A stretch of 64,000 nucleotides of DNA from Panax quinquefolius (GCA_020205615.1 CM035162.1:42894464-42958463); one strand, 5' to 3'. Shown: positions 31,550-45,096, numbered from the stretch's first letter. Notes: generated by a model from the sequence alone, not told the origin. Numbers and translations are program-made.

Positions 31550-34500
31550 TGTAACATTCCAGATTTTCTTAAATGTAAGTTATAAATATTTATTGATTTA
31601 TATAAATATTTATTGGATGTGTTTATTATTGAATAAGTAATTGTTCAATTTGATTGAGATGTTTTAGTTAATTATCTATTTGTTAAATAATTAATGTGTT
31701 ATGTGGATTGAGTTATGTGATTAAGTAATTTATTTAATAAATTGTTATTAAATAAAGTGTGACAAATAACTATGTTATAAAGAGTTATTAAAATAAATTA
31801 AAGTAATTTTAATTTAGTTTTATCCAAACAATGTTTAAGTTATTAATCCTTTAACTTTTAAATTGTTTGCCAAACAAAGCCTTATGGCTTTTGGATTTCT
31901 TTTGAATTTAAATTATTAATTAAATAAATAAAATATAAATAATATATATATATATATATATATTTTTAGTAAGCTGATAAACTTATTGCTATATTTAATA
32001 CATAATTATAGGTTTCAAACGTTTGAAAATTAGAAGCGTCGTTGGTTTTTTTTTTAGTATCATTATATTGTTATTTGGCTTAGCTAGCTATCGATTTTAC
32101 CTTAGAGTTATGCGCTAAAAGAAAGAAAAGAATACAGAGATAGTTGAGAGAGAAAGGGCTGGGATTCTAGGAAAATACAGAGTTCTTCAAGCTTTTCTAA
32201 GGGTTTAACAAGTGTTTCTTAACAACAAAAAGGTAGGTGCTTATAACCTTAATTTATGAGTATGTAATCATATATGTTTTACGCCATATACTTACTATGA
32301 ATTTGAAAGTCTGTGTTCTTCAACTTCACTGTGTATAAGTTTTTACAAAATTCTTGTAAACTATGTTTTGGTAATTGTTATACTAGCATATATTGATAGG
32401 TGATTGTATGTTTAACATGTATATATGATTTTATGATAATTACATGTTAAGGAAAGAGGAACTTGGTTTTACAGTGAAAAACATGTATGAAGGTATGTTT
32501 GTAAAATAACAAAATTGGTATGTGATTATACAAATTGTGAACTAATACGCGAATTGAACTTTGTATTTGTAAATTGGAATATATGTTGGTATACTAGTAT
32601 TTCAAAAGTATTAAGTTGGTTATAATTCTGGATTTACGTTCACTGTATTTTAGATATCAAGATATCAACAATGGAGTTTTAAAAGTTTGGTTTTAAAGGA
32701 AAACAGCGTTTTCAAAGAATTAGTTCTCTGATATTATTGTTTAGTTGTGTAAAATTTGTACACAAATGCTTCATAACTTTTATGTGTAATTTTCGTGAAA
32801 TTATACATGTTATTGGATGTCAATGGCTGTTAAAAAGTTAGACAGTAGCTTTGCTCTGTTCTTCTGGTTTGATGCTGTGAGTTTCGGCACCCCAGCGTCA
32901 AAATTCACGCTCCAGCGTCAAATTTCGCGCCTTAGCGCCAAAATTAGCCCTTGCTTACCGGACTTGGCATGCATGACAAATCAATCACGAAATGGGACTT
33001 CAGCCTTGCATGAGACTTGAGTCCTATATAATTCTTGCGTCGGAGCGCCACCTCGGTATTGCAATACGACCATTTGACAATACAAACTGTGGCATTGCAT
33101 GACGCCACTTAACAGAAAGTTCAGAAACGACCCTTGTCTTGCACAAAAGTCTGATTTCTTTTAAAGGGAATGATATATGATAAATGTTGAGTATGTATTT
33201 TGGTATTATAATATATTAATACTATGAGTGAACATGGAATTACTAATTAACAAATATTGTTATTAGTTTTAATGGATAAAATTGGATTATACAATTTATA
33301 ATCAAAGCATACGTGATGTAGAGATATAGTATGTTGTTACTGACTGATTATGTCATGTTAACATATGTATATAGGATAATTGTGATTTGGATTATAACTG
33401 TTTAATCTACGCGCAAGGCAAGATTCTAAATCCCTATCTTTTTACATTGAGCAAATTTTCTAATCCTAAAGCTTCGTTATGCAAATTTCATATGCTATAC
33501 TTTATTGAGTAAAGTATTTCTATTTAAGCAATTTAATGGTATCCAGTTATTCATGATGATACAAGCTTCCCATCTCCACACTTATGTTGAGATAGTTATT
33601 ATGATTATGCAAGTTTTTCCAAACTCTAAACTTGTCATATTAGCATGCAAGTACCTTTATTCTGTTGACTCAGTTTATCGTTCCAATTATTATTGTTCTG
33701 CATACTTGATATTAAATTTTAAGTTGTAAGCTTAGCTTAATGTTGTTCAATGCAAGGTATGATAGATTATTCAATTGTTATGCTATTAGATTATTCCTAA
33801 AGCATGAACTTAGAACGAAATGTTTATTCGGTATGATCATTCAATAACATAGTGTTATTATCTTTTATTCAATTAATACTTAGTTGATGTCCGTTGAACT
33901 CCAAATTACCTTGAAGTGTATCCAAACCAAACTATCTTTGGGGCAGACTTGTATTCAAAATACTGAGATGAACAACCCTATTTATAATGGTTACGCTTAG
34001 TTTTGTACTTTGCGCTGAAATGTGTGTATACAATATATGTACGAAGGGTTGATCCCCCTAAGTACCTTAAAGTCATTATGGTCGTATGACCGTAAAAGTT
34101 TAAGTTGAAAGATTACTTATAACTGTGGACAAGGTTCGTGGTCATTAGACCCTCAGTCAATGTTTAAAATAGTAATAGAACTCATTGTTCAGTTCTATTG
34201 AGCCTCTGAATGGGCAAGGAATGTTAAGATGTTAATAGGACTTATTATTTAGTTCTATTGAGCCCCTGAATGGGCAAGGAATGTTTAAGAAGTTAATAGA
34301 ACTTATTGTTTAGTTCTATTGAGCCCCTGAATGGGCAAAGAATGTAAAAGTTTTATTCATTGATATTTCAAGTGAGCCTTGTTTGCTCACTCTTGCTTGT
34401 AAAATCCTTACAGCTAAAGATAGAAAGGGTGACGTACCTAGCACCAGTAAAGGAAAGGGAAAGATGAACAAGTACTGAAGACTTGTAATAGTTTTGATAG

Positions 34501-34728
34501 TTTTATTATCAGACTTTGGTTTAAAGATTGTAATGAAGTTTATTTAAATTTTCCGCATGAATAATTGTTTGAAAAGGTTAGATAACCTGGGAGATTTTAT
34601 TTTATGTAATTCCTGTATGGGCAGGTTTATTATTCAATTTTATTTATGATTGGGTAGTTTTAAATGAATATTATTACGTGAACACCAAATCTTGAGGTAA
34701 TGAAGTACCGGGATTTGGGGGTGTCACA
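31550..34728 (+). repeat. T6 3' LTR (3179 bp)
   Basis: Starts TGTAACATTCCAG and ends GGGGGTGTCACA, followed by GTATT. It matches the 5' LTR closely except for 32851-33107. The hairpin units are at about 34160-34350. Confidence 0.92.
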
Positions 34729-35775
34729 GTATTCATTCTTTATTAAATTGTGGAAATGATCTGTCTACGTGGATTACCGCATGGCGGGTGAAAATCCATT
34801 TGCAATTTCGTATATTCTATTATACTCATATGAGATATCATTTATTTTGTACTCGTCATGGAATATCATTTTCTTTGGTATTTTTCTTTTATGAGTTACT
34901 ATTCACGGGTTACTATTCACCCGATTACTATTCACTCTAGTATTATTCACTTTCGGGTATTAGGGGGCACTTTTAGGTATTGAGTACTATTCACGAGTTA
35001 CTATTCACGGGTTACTATTCACCCAAATTACTATTCACCTGAATATTATTCACTCGGGTATTTGTTGTACTTTTCATGTCGAGGTACTATTTTCACGAGG
35101 TACTATTCCTGAATTACTATTCACAGGGTACTATTCACGGGGTACTATTTACCCAAAAAAAATATATTTCTTTTCTGTCCAAATTATTTTTGGTACATGA
35201 ATATTATTCTTGAATTTTACACCACAAAGCAGTATCATGTTGACAATTTGGATATTTTTAAACTTTGGATAAATTTGAAGTCTTTAATATTTATCCTTGA
35301 TTTCGTTTGATTAATGCTTATATCATTGTCATCATCCTCATGCTTATATTATGATGAAAGTCATCTTTGGCTTACGTGCAAAGATGGACTGTTGATTATT
35401 GGTTTTATAGTTGTATATCTTTGGCTTACGTGCGAAGATGAATGGATTGATTATTAGTTTTACTGATTTATATATCTTTGGCTTACGTGCAAATATGAAC
35501 TATTGATTGATGAGTATCTTTGACTTATGTGCATAGATGATTTTGTTTATTGGTATGATTATGACCGGGGATCATTCGATATAATCATGACAATTCGTAA
35601 TGTTATAGATGATGTGGTAAAATCTCTCATTTGGCGTAGTGCATTGATGGGCGAGTTATTGGTATGATTATAACTAGGGATTATTCGGTATAATCATGAC
35701 CATTGATGATTACATGAATATCCTTGGTAGTAGTGCGAGGATGATTCGATGATGGATTATTTATTAAGTTGAGTA
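34729..35775 (+). repeat. T3 solo LTR, piece 3 (two repeat arrays)
   Basis: GTATTCATTCTTTATT resumes T3 after T6. It holds a loose array of TTACTATTCACGGG-type units (34895-35155) and then four or more CATCTTTGGCTTACGTGCAA/AGATG hairpin units (35350-35530), plus CATTTGGCGTAGTGCATTG and ATCCTTGGTAGTAGTGCGAG variants (35620-35750). It ends GAGTA, the T7 target site. Confidence 0.75.
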
Positions 35776-36177
35776 TGTAACAACCCAATATTTTCTATAT
35801 AATTAAATTTAGAAATTTTGCGTATAATTTTTTTAATTATTTTAAGGATGAGGATTTGTACAAGATAATGTGTGTATGTAATTATGTAATAAATAAAATA
35901 TATTTATTACATAAATGTTTATAAATAATTTTATTTTAGAATTATTGATTATTATAAAGTTTATTCTTTTAATAATTAATTTTATAGTAGAAATGTTTTT
36001 ATTATTTATTTTCCATGAAAATATAATTATATTATTTAAATAATATATGAAATGGTTATTAGAATTATGATAATAATTATTTTATTTTATTATATGAACT
36101 TATTTTGATTAATTAGGTTATTTATTTTTAACTTAATTATTAATGTTATATATGACATTATAATCAGATGTGGAATC

Positions 36178-37097
36178 CAAAACCCTAATTTTGGATTTTG
36201 ATCGAAAAGAATGAGAATAATAATATTATATTATTATTTATCGATTGTTATAATTAGGTATGCTATGTGTGTAAGGTTAATGTGAGGATGGGTTTGATGG
36301 AACAATTTTAATGTTCTTGATAAACCCTAGTTGAAGTCAAATGAGACTTTAAAATCTGTCTAGTAATTATGTTATGTGATTAATGATATTTATTATAATA
36401 TTATTTTATTTTAGTACATTAAATATGTACTGTATATGTGTGGACTGATAATGTTGGTCAATTAAGACATCTTATGACCAAACCCTAGCATTAATTTGTT
36501 TAACCCTATTTTTAATTCAATTGGGAAATTTAAGAGTGTGTGGTAATTGTGTCAGTTGAATTATGTCGTGCATGGCATAATTTAAGGTTAATTAGGAAAC
36601 CCTAATTATTATTTAAGAAACCCTAATTGCTTATTGATGACCCTAATTGTATAAATTAGGAATATTAAATGCTAAAAATTTAAAACCCTAATTTCCTAAT
36701 TGTAACCCTAATTGCTAATTGGGTAATCCTAATTGCTAAATTGGAAAGATAAATACTATTTAGTAAAACTTAACCCTAATTAGAGAGAATCTTAATTATT
36801 CAAAACCCTAATTAATATTTAGAAATATTAAATTTCTAGAAAATCCTAATATTTATATTATAAACCCTAATTTATAAATTACAAACCCTAATCGCTAAAT
36901 TAGGAAGGTGTAATGCTAATTAGTGTCTCCTAAACCTAATTAGCAAAGTGTTAAGTAATTAAAAAAAAACCTAATTGATTAAGAAACCATAATTACAATT
37001 TTTAGAAACTAAAATTTTATTATTATTATTATTATTTTTACAAACCCTAGTTAGAAAATTCTACAATTTGTGCTAAACTTTAGGGTTAAACCCTAAG
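36178..37097 (+). promoter_or_regulatory. Telo-box cluster in T7 LTR
   Basis: Eleven AAACCCTA words lie in about 920 bases upstream of the TATA box, eight of them full AAACCCTAA; a twelfth lies downstream near 37504. AAACCCTA is the plant telo-box, bound by TRB-type Myb proteins. The cluster also exists in the 3' LTR (about 45505-46390). That they regulate the LTR is inference. Confidence 0.5.
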
Positions 37098-37286
37098 GGT
37101 TTGACAAGTTATAATTTTGCCATTAAAATGATTTAACAAAATACCTTTTTACCCTTAGTTGTATTATTGAAGTTAGAATAGGTTTTGACATTTAGGTGAG
37201 TTGGTGACTAACTCATACCCACCCCACATGCTCAAAATCTCAGCAGATCAGCCACTAGATCAGCAACATACAATGTATACAAGCAT

Positions 37287-37294
37287 TATAAATA
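37287..37294 (+). promoter_or_regulatory. T7 5' LTR TATA box
   Basis: TATAAATAGAATTGGAGAGAG in a typical promoter setting. The 3' LTR copy is at 46579-46586. Confidence 0.6.
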
Positions 37295-37353
37295 GAATTG
37301 GAGAGAGAAAAAGTGTACATTTTGCTCATTTACTCACCCACACTCCATCAAGT

Positions 37354-37356
<3 letters not shown>

Positions 37357-37402
<46 letters not shown>
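37357..37402 (+). repeat. (CT)n microsatellite
   Basis: About 23 CT units lie just downstream of the TATA box. The 3' LTR copy (about 46647-46657) has only four to five units, so the run expanded or shrank after insertion. Confidence 0.9.
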
Positions 37403-37404
<2 letters not shown>

Positions 37405-39633
37405 AACATACGAATTCAACTTGTAAATCTGTCCCAAATCAAAGCCCCACGATCAACCATAACAAATCAGAAGCCATAAATTAAAATATTTTCAAAGAAG
37501 GCATAAACCCTAACTTGAAAATCTGTCCAATGATCCTTTGTTAGATGTTATGATTCAGTGTTAAAATATGTTGTTAGTAGTGTATAATCATGATATGGGT
37601 TGCTAGATGTTAGATCCATAACATCTAGAGGCTCGGAATTAGCATTTTACAAAATCTGGAAAAATTTTGTTTTGGTTTCTGACAACAAATGTCAGGCCTT
37701 GTATCTCTGTGATCTTTAATGATTTTTTTTGTTTTGAAAGTCTATAGTTGTAGTCTGCTATGAGATATTTGCTCTGTATCAAGAATCAGGCCTAGATCAG
37801 TTTTATATTGCACGTTATTCGTGGTCAACTACGTTAATGGCATCGAATAGGGTGGAAATGGCGACCGTGAACTTGCCAGAAAAGCTCAACAACAAGTTCT
37901 TGGGCCCGAGATCTTCTACATTGTTAGTTGTTTGGTTTCTTTTGTTGTAATAAGTTTTTTGTTTGTTGTTTTTTTATATATGTAAGCTTATGGAACATCT
38001 AAATGAATACTTGAGATTCATGTAGTATACGGTCGAACCATGTAAGAAGATCACGATTTTCGTTTTACGGGTAACCCGTAAAGCGTATGATCGTGATTTC
38101 ATAATGGGTTAACCGATTAATATTTGACTATTTAGTTCTTTGTTATGGTGATTATATGTGATCTATCTCTTCATGTACATGTTGGTTAGCTACGCAAAGA
38201 TTAAATCACGAAGCGATACGGATCATAAGTTATGGGAGCCCAAAGTGAGCAGTCGAATCTGTTCTTCATTTCAGGTAACCTGAATGAATGAAAACGACTC
38301 CGACGACTTGTTCATGAGCCTAGATCTTCCAATTGAGTTATGTTATTAACCTGTTGGTGGCTGTATCCTGTAGTCTTGCACGAGTACTACACGATCTGAC
38401 CAAGAGCATGCCTATAATCATCACGGTTTACAAACTATTATTGGTCAAACTAGCTACCTCGTCAAGTGACATTGGTTTACGGGTTTGGCGAAACGACTCA
38501 AGAACACCTATAGCGACGGTTTAGTCGCTATAGGTCCTTTATGACGATTTATTATTAAAATTAATTATTTTATTAAATAAATAGAAAAATTAGTTTTTAA
38601 TTATTAAAATATAAAATAAATTATTAAAAATTATTTTAAAATCTGAAAATTATATTTTAATTATTTTGAATATATTTCATAAGTATTTAATATTTTGGAA
38701 TATTAAAAGTATTTAATTTATTTAATTATAATATTTAATAAATTATTTAAAAATAATTTTAATCATGAAAAATCATTTAAAATTATATTATGGTATAAAA
38801 AATAATTTAAGTTATTTTTGATAACTTTTAATATTTTGTGATGAATTTCATTAATTAATTAATATTAATGGTAATTAAGTTATTTAATAAATTTATTAAA
38901 TAAATGATGAAAATAGAATTAATAATTTAAAATTTATATAAAAATTATATAAAGGTTTTAAAAATATTTTAAGTTATAAAATATAATTTTTGATATTTTG
39001 TCACGAAAAATATTAATATTTTAATATTAATGATATTAGATTTATTTAATACTTATATTAAATAAATTAGTTTAAAAATGATTTTAATATTAGAAAAATC
39101 ATTTTAAATGAAAATAAAGATTTTAAAAGTATTTTAAGTTATAAAATATAACTTTCAATATTTAAAGATAAAACTCATTAATTATTTATTATTAATGATG
39201 TTAAAGTTATTTAATAATTATATTAAATAGTTTAGTTTAAAAATGATTTTAATATTATAATAATCATTTTAAATGAAAATAAAGGGTTTAAGGATATTTT
39301 AAGTTATACAATAATAACTTTTAATATTTTAAGGATAATTTCTTTAATAAATGATATTAATTTAATATTAATGGTATTAAATTTATTTAGTAATTATATT
39401 AAATAAATAGTTTTAAAATGGTTTTAAAATCATTTTAAAAGGAAATAAATGAAATAAAAATATTTTAAGTTATAATTAATTCCTTTTAATATTTTGATAA
39501 ATAATGTATTAATACTTTAATATTAATGATAATTATTTAAAATGATTTTAATTCTTTTAAAATCATTTAAGTGTAATATTAATACTTTAAAAGTATTTTG
39601 AGTTATTATGAATAACTTTAACATTTTGGCAAT

Positions 39634-42027
39634 TGTGAGACCCTAGATTTTATGAATAAAGATTTAATTTTCTCGAAATATTTTTTTTATATTATGGTGT
39701 GGATTTGATATAATGTTATAGTGGTGGGTAGTATTTATAAATTTTTTGAAGTATGCAAGTTGTCATATTATATTCGATTGGTCGGGAAATATTTTTTTTT
39801 TCAAGGAATATTCGTGCAACGGCACAATCATTGGTGGACCCCGCAACGGAATTATTGTCGTAATGAGAAAACGGCAAAAATATTTTATGAAAATGACGGA
39901 AGTTTCTGATTAATCTTTGTTGAACTACTCGGTAGTAGAAATACGATGTCTGGCGTGGTTGCATAGTAGCTACACGGTATTAATTATTGATGCTACGTGA
40001 TAAGTCACTCGGTTTTGTTGGTATTATTAATGTAATAATACATAAAATCTTTTATATAAAATAAAATACTTTTATAAAGTTATTCTATAAATAGAATATA
40101 TTATATTTTATTATGCATAATGTTTGCATAGTGTTCTCAGCATAGTGTTGCATAGTAAAATCTTTTATAAAGTTATTCGTTTTATTAGATTATAAATAGA
40201 ATATATTATATTTTATTTAAAAGATTTTGCTTTAAATATGGATAGTCGTCGATTAAAGTAAATCAATCTGAACTGATTCATGAGTTAGTTACTATCTTGA
40301 TCCATTTTCTATAAATAGAAGCTCATTCATTCATTATTTCTTACGAATTCACTTTGAAACTCTAGAGAGAACCTATAGAGAGAAAGAAGAAAAGTGTTCT
40401 GCTACTTCACTACTTTTATATCCAGTTCTCTTCTTTCTAAGGTAGGGAGTATTATTTGTTGTACTCGTAAGGGGTATTATTTCTTTTGTATTCATGAAGA
40501 GAACTTCTATTATTCCATTATTTATTATTCGTTGGAATAACTTTTGTATATGTGGGCTACCTATACTTGGTGACATTCTTCTATTATTCCGTCTTTATTA
40601 TTCTATTGGAATATCACATCATGCATGCGTTTTCTGTGGGACTGATTCCGTCTTTATGATTACATTGGAATATCACGTGCATGCGTTTTCACTGTGGGAC
40701 CTGGTTAAAATCTTTATTATTATTACATTGGAATATCACATGCGTGTGAATTTATTTGGACTGATTCCATCCTTATTAGTATTCTATTGGAATAACTTTT
40801 GTCATGGGCACCGCATGCATGGTGATTTCATTGTTATTCCATTCTTTATTATTACATTGGAACATCACGTCGGTATAATTTTGCACTGGGGTTTCGTTAT
40901 TTAGTATTACATTGGAATAACTTCCATACTCACGCGAGGTACCGCATGCATGGTGATTTCTTTTGTTATTCCATTCTTTATTATACTCAGTTGGTTAAAG
41001 TTTTGACTTCTATACTCCATGAAATTAGTGGAATATCCTTGATAATTGCGCTTCATCCAGTATCTTTTCATGGAAATATTCTTCTGAGCATTCTTGAATT
41101 TTACTCTACAAAGCAGTATCATGTTGACAATTTAGACATTATTAGTTCCTGTATAAATTAATTCTTGAACTTGTTTTATTGAATTCTTATATCATTGTCA
41201 TCATCCTCATGTTTATATTTTTGTGAAAGTCATCTGTGGCCTGTAGTGCATAGATGGACTTGGTATGATTTTTTCCAGGGATTATTCGGTGTAATCATGA
41301 CCATAATGTTGCAAATGATGTGGTAAAAGTCCTCATTGGCCCGTAGTGCATTGATAGACAGTTGTTGGCATGATCATGACCATTAATGAATACACAAATA
41401 TTCTTGGCCCGTAGTGCATGGATAATTGTGGTCGTGATACTAAAGAATATCCTTGGTAGAAGTAGTCTTGAGGGGTGATTCGATGATGTGGATTATTTAT
41501 TAATTTGAGTCCCAATGATAAAAGTGATGAAAAACCTTTTAAATCATAAAAGATAGTAGATTTTATTCTCTACTAGACTCTTTTATTGGTTTGCTTGTTC
41601 ATTATGATTAAATTTGATGTTTGTTATATTGTATCGGTTTAACACTATTTAAGGCTAATGATAATTTATTACGCATTATCTTAGTCATAATATTTCTTCT
41701 TTGGGCTAGTTGAGCTCACCCTTTCTTTCCACCGTTCTCTTGTGAAATGAGAATATAAATTTGGAGCGAGTGTGGGGAGCGAGTGATGGTCCTAGATGGT
41801 GCATTAGTAGTCCTCACTATTATGTGAAATAGTGTGATAATAATTGTAATGAGGACTCCTTTTGAGTTTGTATACTCTCTAGTAGACAATATTTGTATTC
41901 AAACTTCTGATTTATGTTTTGTCGTATTGTATAACGATAGTTGTATTATTAAGTTGTATTTGAATTCTGTTCCATGTATCTGGCGACTCAAGATGGGTGA
42001 TGAATACCTAATTTTGGGGGCGTCACA
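39634..42027 (+). mobile_element. T8: solo LTR inserted in the T7 5' LTR
   Basis: Starts TGTGAGACCCTAG and ends GGGGGCGTCACA (2394 bp). Flanks are GCAAT (39629-39633) and ACAAT (42028-42032), a target duplication with one mismatch. It is close to the T10 LTR along its length. It has a TATA box (40310-40317), a donor-like CTAAG/GTAGGG (40438-40446), a TTATTCCA/TTGGAATA hairpin array (40490-40990) and GGCCCGTAGTGCAT units (41225-41480). No coding sequence. Confidence 0.82.
40310..40317 (+). promoter_or_regulatory. T8 TATA box
   Basis: TATAAATAGAAGCTCATTC, the same as in T3 and T10. Confidence 0.6.
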
Positions 42028-42032
42028 ACAAT

Positions 42033-42618
42033 GATTTCATTAATAGTTTAATATTAATGATAATAGAATTATTCAATATTTAAATCATTTAATAATGATT
42101 CTGATGTTCCAAAATCCATGATTAATTATAATAAATGTTTAAAAAAAATGATTATAAGTCATTTAAAAATAATATAACTGATACTAAGTTACGGGACAGA
42201 GTCTTAGACTCGATAATTACCCGATTAAGCCGAGTCAGACAATCAGACATGTTTGTAAATTGATTTGGACTTAGATAATTTGATTAGATATGTGTTTATT
42301 TGTGATTCAATGGTTGTGGAACATATGTGACAATGTGATTAGGTTATGTGCTGACTGCAATAAGTAGTGTTATGTGTTATAGTATGTTATTCTAATCGAT
42401 CAAATGATCTTATTACTGATAGGTGTTATATAAAGATAGAACTAAGTTACTGAATCGTAAGGCGTAAGATCAAAAAGTATCTTACCTTTGCATTTCCTTT
42501 ATGCAATGGACATGAGTGAGAAGTTTTAGAATTATATTATTATTATGCTATATTATTAACCCTATTGTGATATATTCTATATCTGATCATTGATTATCAA
42601 CATGTTAGTATATAGTAA

Positions 42619-42653
<35 letters not shown>

Positions 42654-43194
42654 CATTAGATTAATTTTGAAATATGGTTATACAAGTGTCCCCACTTGGA
42701 TAATCATTGTATTTAAACACATGTTGGTATATATATAAGACGTCTAAGCTATTTGAACAGCTAGACACAAATTTTGAAATGTCGTTGAATATGTAAAAAT
42801 CTTTTTGTATCCAATCAAATTGTTTTGGTTCGGATTCCAGACTAGGTATGAACATCCTGTTCATAGCCTGTCAACTAATACCTATATATAAAGTCAATAC
42901 ACAGTTTCAAAAATTTAAGATAGAATTGTTATGTTGTTATTATCAGTTCAGTTTACTTCACAACTATAAATTCGTTGTAGAAGTGATGTACAAAGAAAAC
43001 ATTTATTTCTTTCAGCTAATTATATTTCTAATTGTTATTACTTGCTGGGCACTCAAATGCTTATCCTTGCTTAATTTAAATGTTTTCAGCTAAGCATGAT
43101 CAACCTGATGGTTCAGACAAGAACCAGTGAAAAGGGAAGCAAACAGATTATGTGTAATGGTATCTTTTGTAATTATTAGTCTGTACTAAGGCAA

Positions 43195-43231
<37 letters not shown>

Positions 43232-43396
43232 CTATCATGTAAAGAATTATAGTAAAGGTTGCGTAATTGGGATTAGACTCTAATAAATATAAGTTAAGTT
43301 GGATTTTTATATTATTAGTATTATTCCGCTCATAGAAATGGTATTGTGAAGCTTAGGAGTTAGTTTCAAGTAGTGCACGAATTTGGGGGCATCACA
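42033..43396 (+). repeat. T7 5' LTR, last part
   Basis: Resumes after T8 and ends GGGGGCATCACA at 43396, just before the PBS. It has two TA microsatellites (42622-42651 and 43198-43228). Its last 250 bases match 55318-55553. The small ORFs (42661 minus, 42848 plus) have no support. Confidence 0.82.
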
Positions 43397-43399
43397 TTA

Positions 43400-43417
43400 T
43401 GGTATCAGAGCTTAGGG
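43400..43417 (+). promoter_or_regulatory. T7 primer-binding site
   Basis: TGGTATCAGAGCTTAGGG, three bases after the LTR end. The first twelve bases match initiator tRNA-Met perfectly. It is the least damaged PBS of the Ty3/gypsy elements here. Confidence 0.88.
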
Positions 43418-44334
43418 TTAAAAACCTTAGGTGGGCTAGACCTTAGGCTATAACCTTAGAACAGAGGGAAACGTTGAAAATACAAATAACTCATATAGAG
43501 TTTATAAGGAGATGAATTGAATAAATTCATCGTTAAACGAAATAAAAAGTAACTTGTATAAAACTATTATTTGTTGTATGATAATTAGGATAACGTAAGT
43601 GTGTAAATGACAGATAGCAAAGGATTAGGATACCTTCAAATCGTAAAGTAGAAGTCAACCTCCATAACCGAGCCAATATCGAAGCCAATAGCTAAAATAG
43701 AGGCTCACATTGAAAGCTACCTCAATGAGGTGGTTATTTTGGAAAGTATAGTACTGGACCCTGAAACGATAATATAACTGATAGGTAGAGTATAGTTAAA
43801 GAATATGTGGTCAATGTCGAGTTCTTAAACTCATATGTTTGTGGTGAGTTCCTAAACTCATAATGTGTTGTAAGTTGGACGAACTAAGTATAATTAGGTG
43901 TGAATGGATTATTGAGGATAATGGGAATAGACATATTTTTAAGCAATTGATCCTTAGTGGAGGCGTAAGAAATAAGTAGTACTACTATTACTTGTATATG
44001 TATGATTCTATGTTATGTATATGATAAGTATGTGTTAGTATAAGGTAATATTTTTCAAATTTTGTATAAGTTTTGGCAGCGATTCCCAACTTTTGAGTCA
44101 CAAAGGGATATCGGATGATTAAAGCAGTATGTGCTATGGTATGTCAAGTGCTATGAATATGAGTCTATGTTGAATTAATGAAATAAGTTTGTATAAAGAT
44201 AGTAATTATTTATCTGAACACTGGTTAATACGGTAAACCAAAGTTTTCAAAGTCTAATATTTTGTGTACATGACTATTTGAATAAAAAATTATACGTACA
44301 TGATAAGGCTTAGAATAAAGAATAAATTGTGATA
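43418..44334 (+). other. T7 leader
   Basis: About 900 bases between PBS and gag start. It opens with the AACCTTAGGTGGGCTAGACC type of leader also seen in T6. I see no open coding frame of note. Confidence 0.6.
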
Positions 44335-44890
44335 ATGCTGCCAAGACGAAAATGAAACATAAGGATAGAAGAACCTGTCAACAAAGCTGGAAGACAACCA
44401 GACCCGATACAGAATTTTGCGAATATGGACGATCAAGCTATGCAGAGCGTAATACCGATTCTTTGGAAGATTAGCGGATAATCGATCGATTTAACGCCAA
44501 AGACTTTAAGGCCATCGTACTGCCAGGATTCGGAAGATCAACTGACCCTGTTGACGCATTTGTGATAGTTAGGGGAACGAAGGGGCAAAAGACAGTTTTG
44601 TCACCTATACGATAAAAGGAAAGGAGATAAAGGGCAAGTCTGCGTGATTTAAGTGTGAATCAATGGAGTATAAGGTGGAAGACTATCTAAGAAGGAGATG
44701 GGAGACAAGGAATGCGAATACGGGAAAAGGCAGCAGGACATTGGCGATAATGGGACCGACTTCAACAAATGAACCAACCGAAGGAGTCTTCAACATGACC
44801 GTTCAAGAAATTGTAGCAGCCGGGGATGCAACTCCAGGTATTACTCAAACCAATTTTATTTTTTATATATTATTTTCTTATATATATTAA
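44335..44890 (+). pseudogene. gag: T7 gag remnant
   Basis: ATG at 44335 gives MLPRRK and then a stop. The frame continues IEEPVNKAGRQPDPIQNFAN, and another frame reads FNAKDFKAIVLPGFGRSTDP, the start of the chromovirus capsid. The rest of the capsid is deleted. A second piece (44663-44890) carries VFNMTVQEIVAAGDATPGI, which matches the gag-protease junction of T6 (TFNMTMQDAV...). Protease, RT and integrase are absent. Confidence 0.7.
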
Positions 44891-45096
44891 ATTATTTTGA
44901 AAGAGGAAATTGAGTTCTATTAGAAATCAATTCTCCGTATAAGCAGATAGATAAGCTTTATGCTGAATAGTTAAAGATCAGTTCGATTAATTTTGATCGA
45001 GATATACTCTCAATGATTGTGTATGCTATGAACCCTGGTATGTATAGGTTTTAAAATGGTGATTCCGGGGATGAAATCATTATAAGGGAGGGTGAA
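44891..45096 (+). other. T7 interior end and polypurine tract
   Basis: Non-coding, ending CATTATAAGGGAGGGTGAA before the 3' LTR; the purine run is at about 45084-45096. The coding region that should precede it is missing. Confidence 0.65.

Larger units (their letters stand above)
22525..34728 (+). mobile_element. T6: chromovirus-type Ty3/gypsy retrotransposon, near full length
   Basis: LTRs of 3182 and 3179 bp (22525-25706; 31550-34728) flank a 5.84 kb interior with an extra ORF, gag, protease, RT, RNase H, integrase and a chromodomain-like tail. GTATT duplicates the target at 22520-22524 and 34729-34733. The LTRs look near-identical apart from one GC-rich block, so the insertion is fairly recent, but pol already carries several single stops and frameshifts. 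Lineage by features: Tekay/Del-like chromovirus. Confidence 0.92.
35776..39633 (+). repeat. T7 5' LTR, first part
   Basis: Starts TGTAACAACCCAATATTTTC. It contains a cluster of AAACCCTA telo-boxes (36178-37097), a TATA box (37287), a (CT)n run (37357-37402) and a long very AT-rich zone (38540-39630) without ORFs. It is cut by T8 at 39633. The small ORFs at 37201 and 38333 lack support. Confidence 0.85.

Noticed and set aside
36590..36910. Possible interstitial telomere repeat (CCCTAAA)n
   Set aside because: The AAACCCTA words are scattered at irregular spacing and not head-to-tail, so I report a telo-box cluster instead.
40494..40904. 136-codon ORF in solo LTR T8
   Set aside because: It runs across the hairpin repeat array, starts without an ATG, and the T10 LTR breaks the frame.
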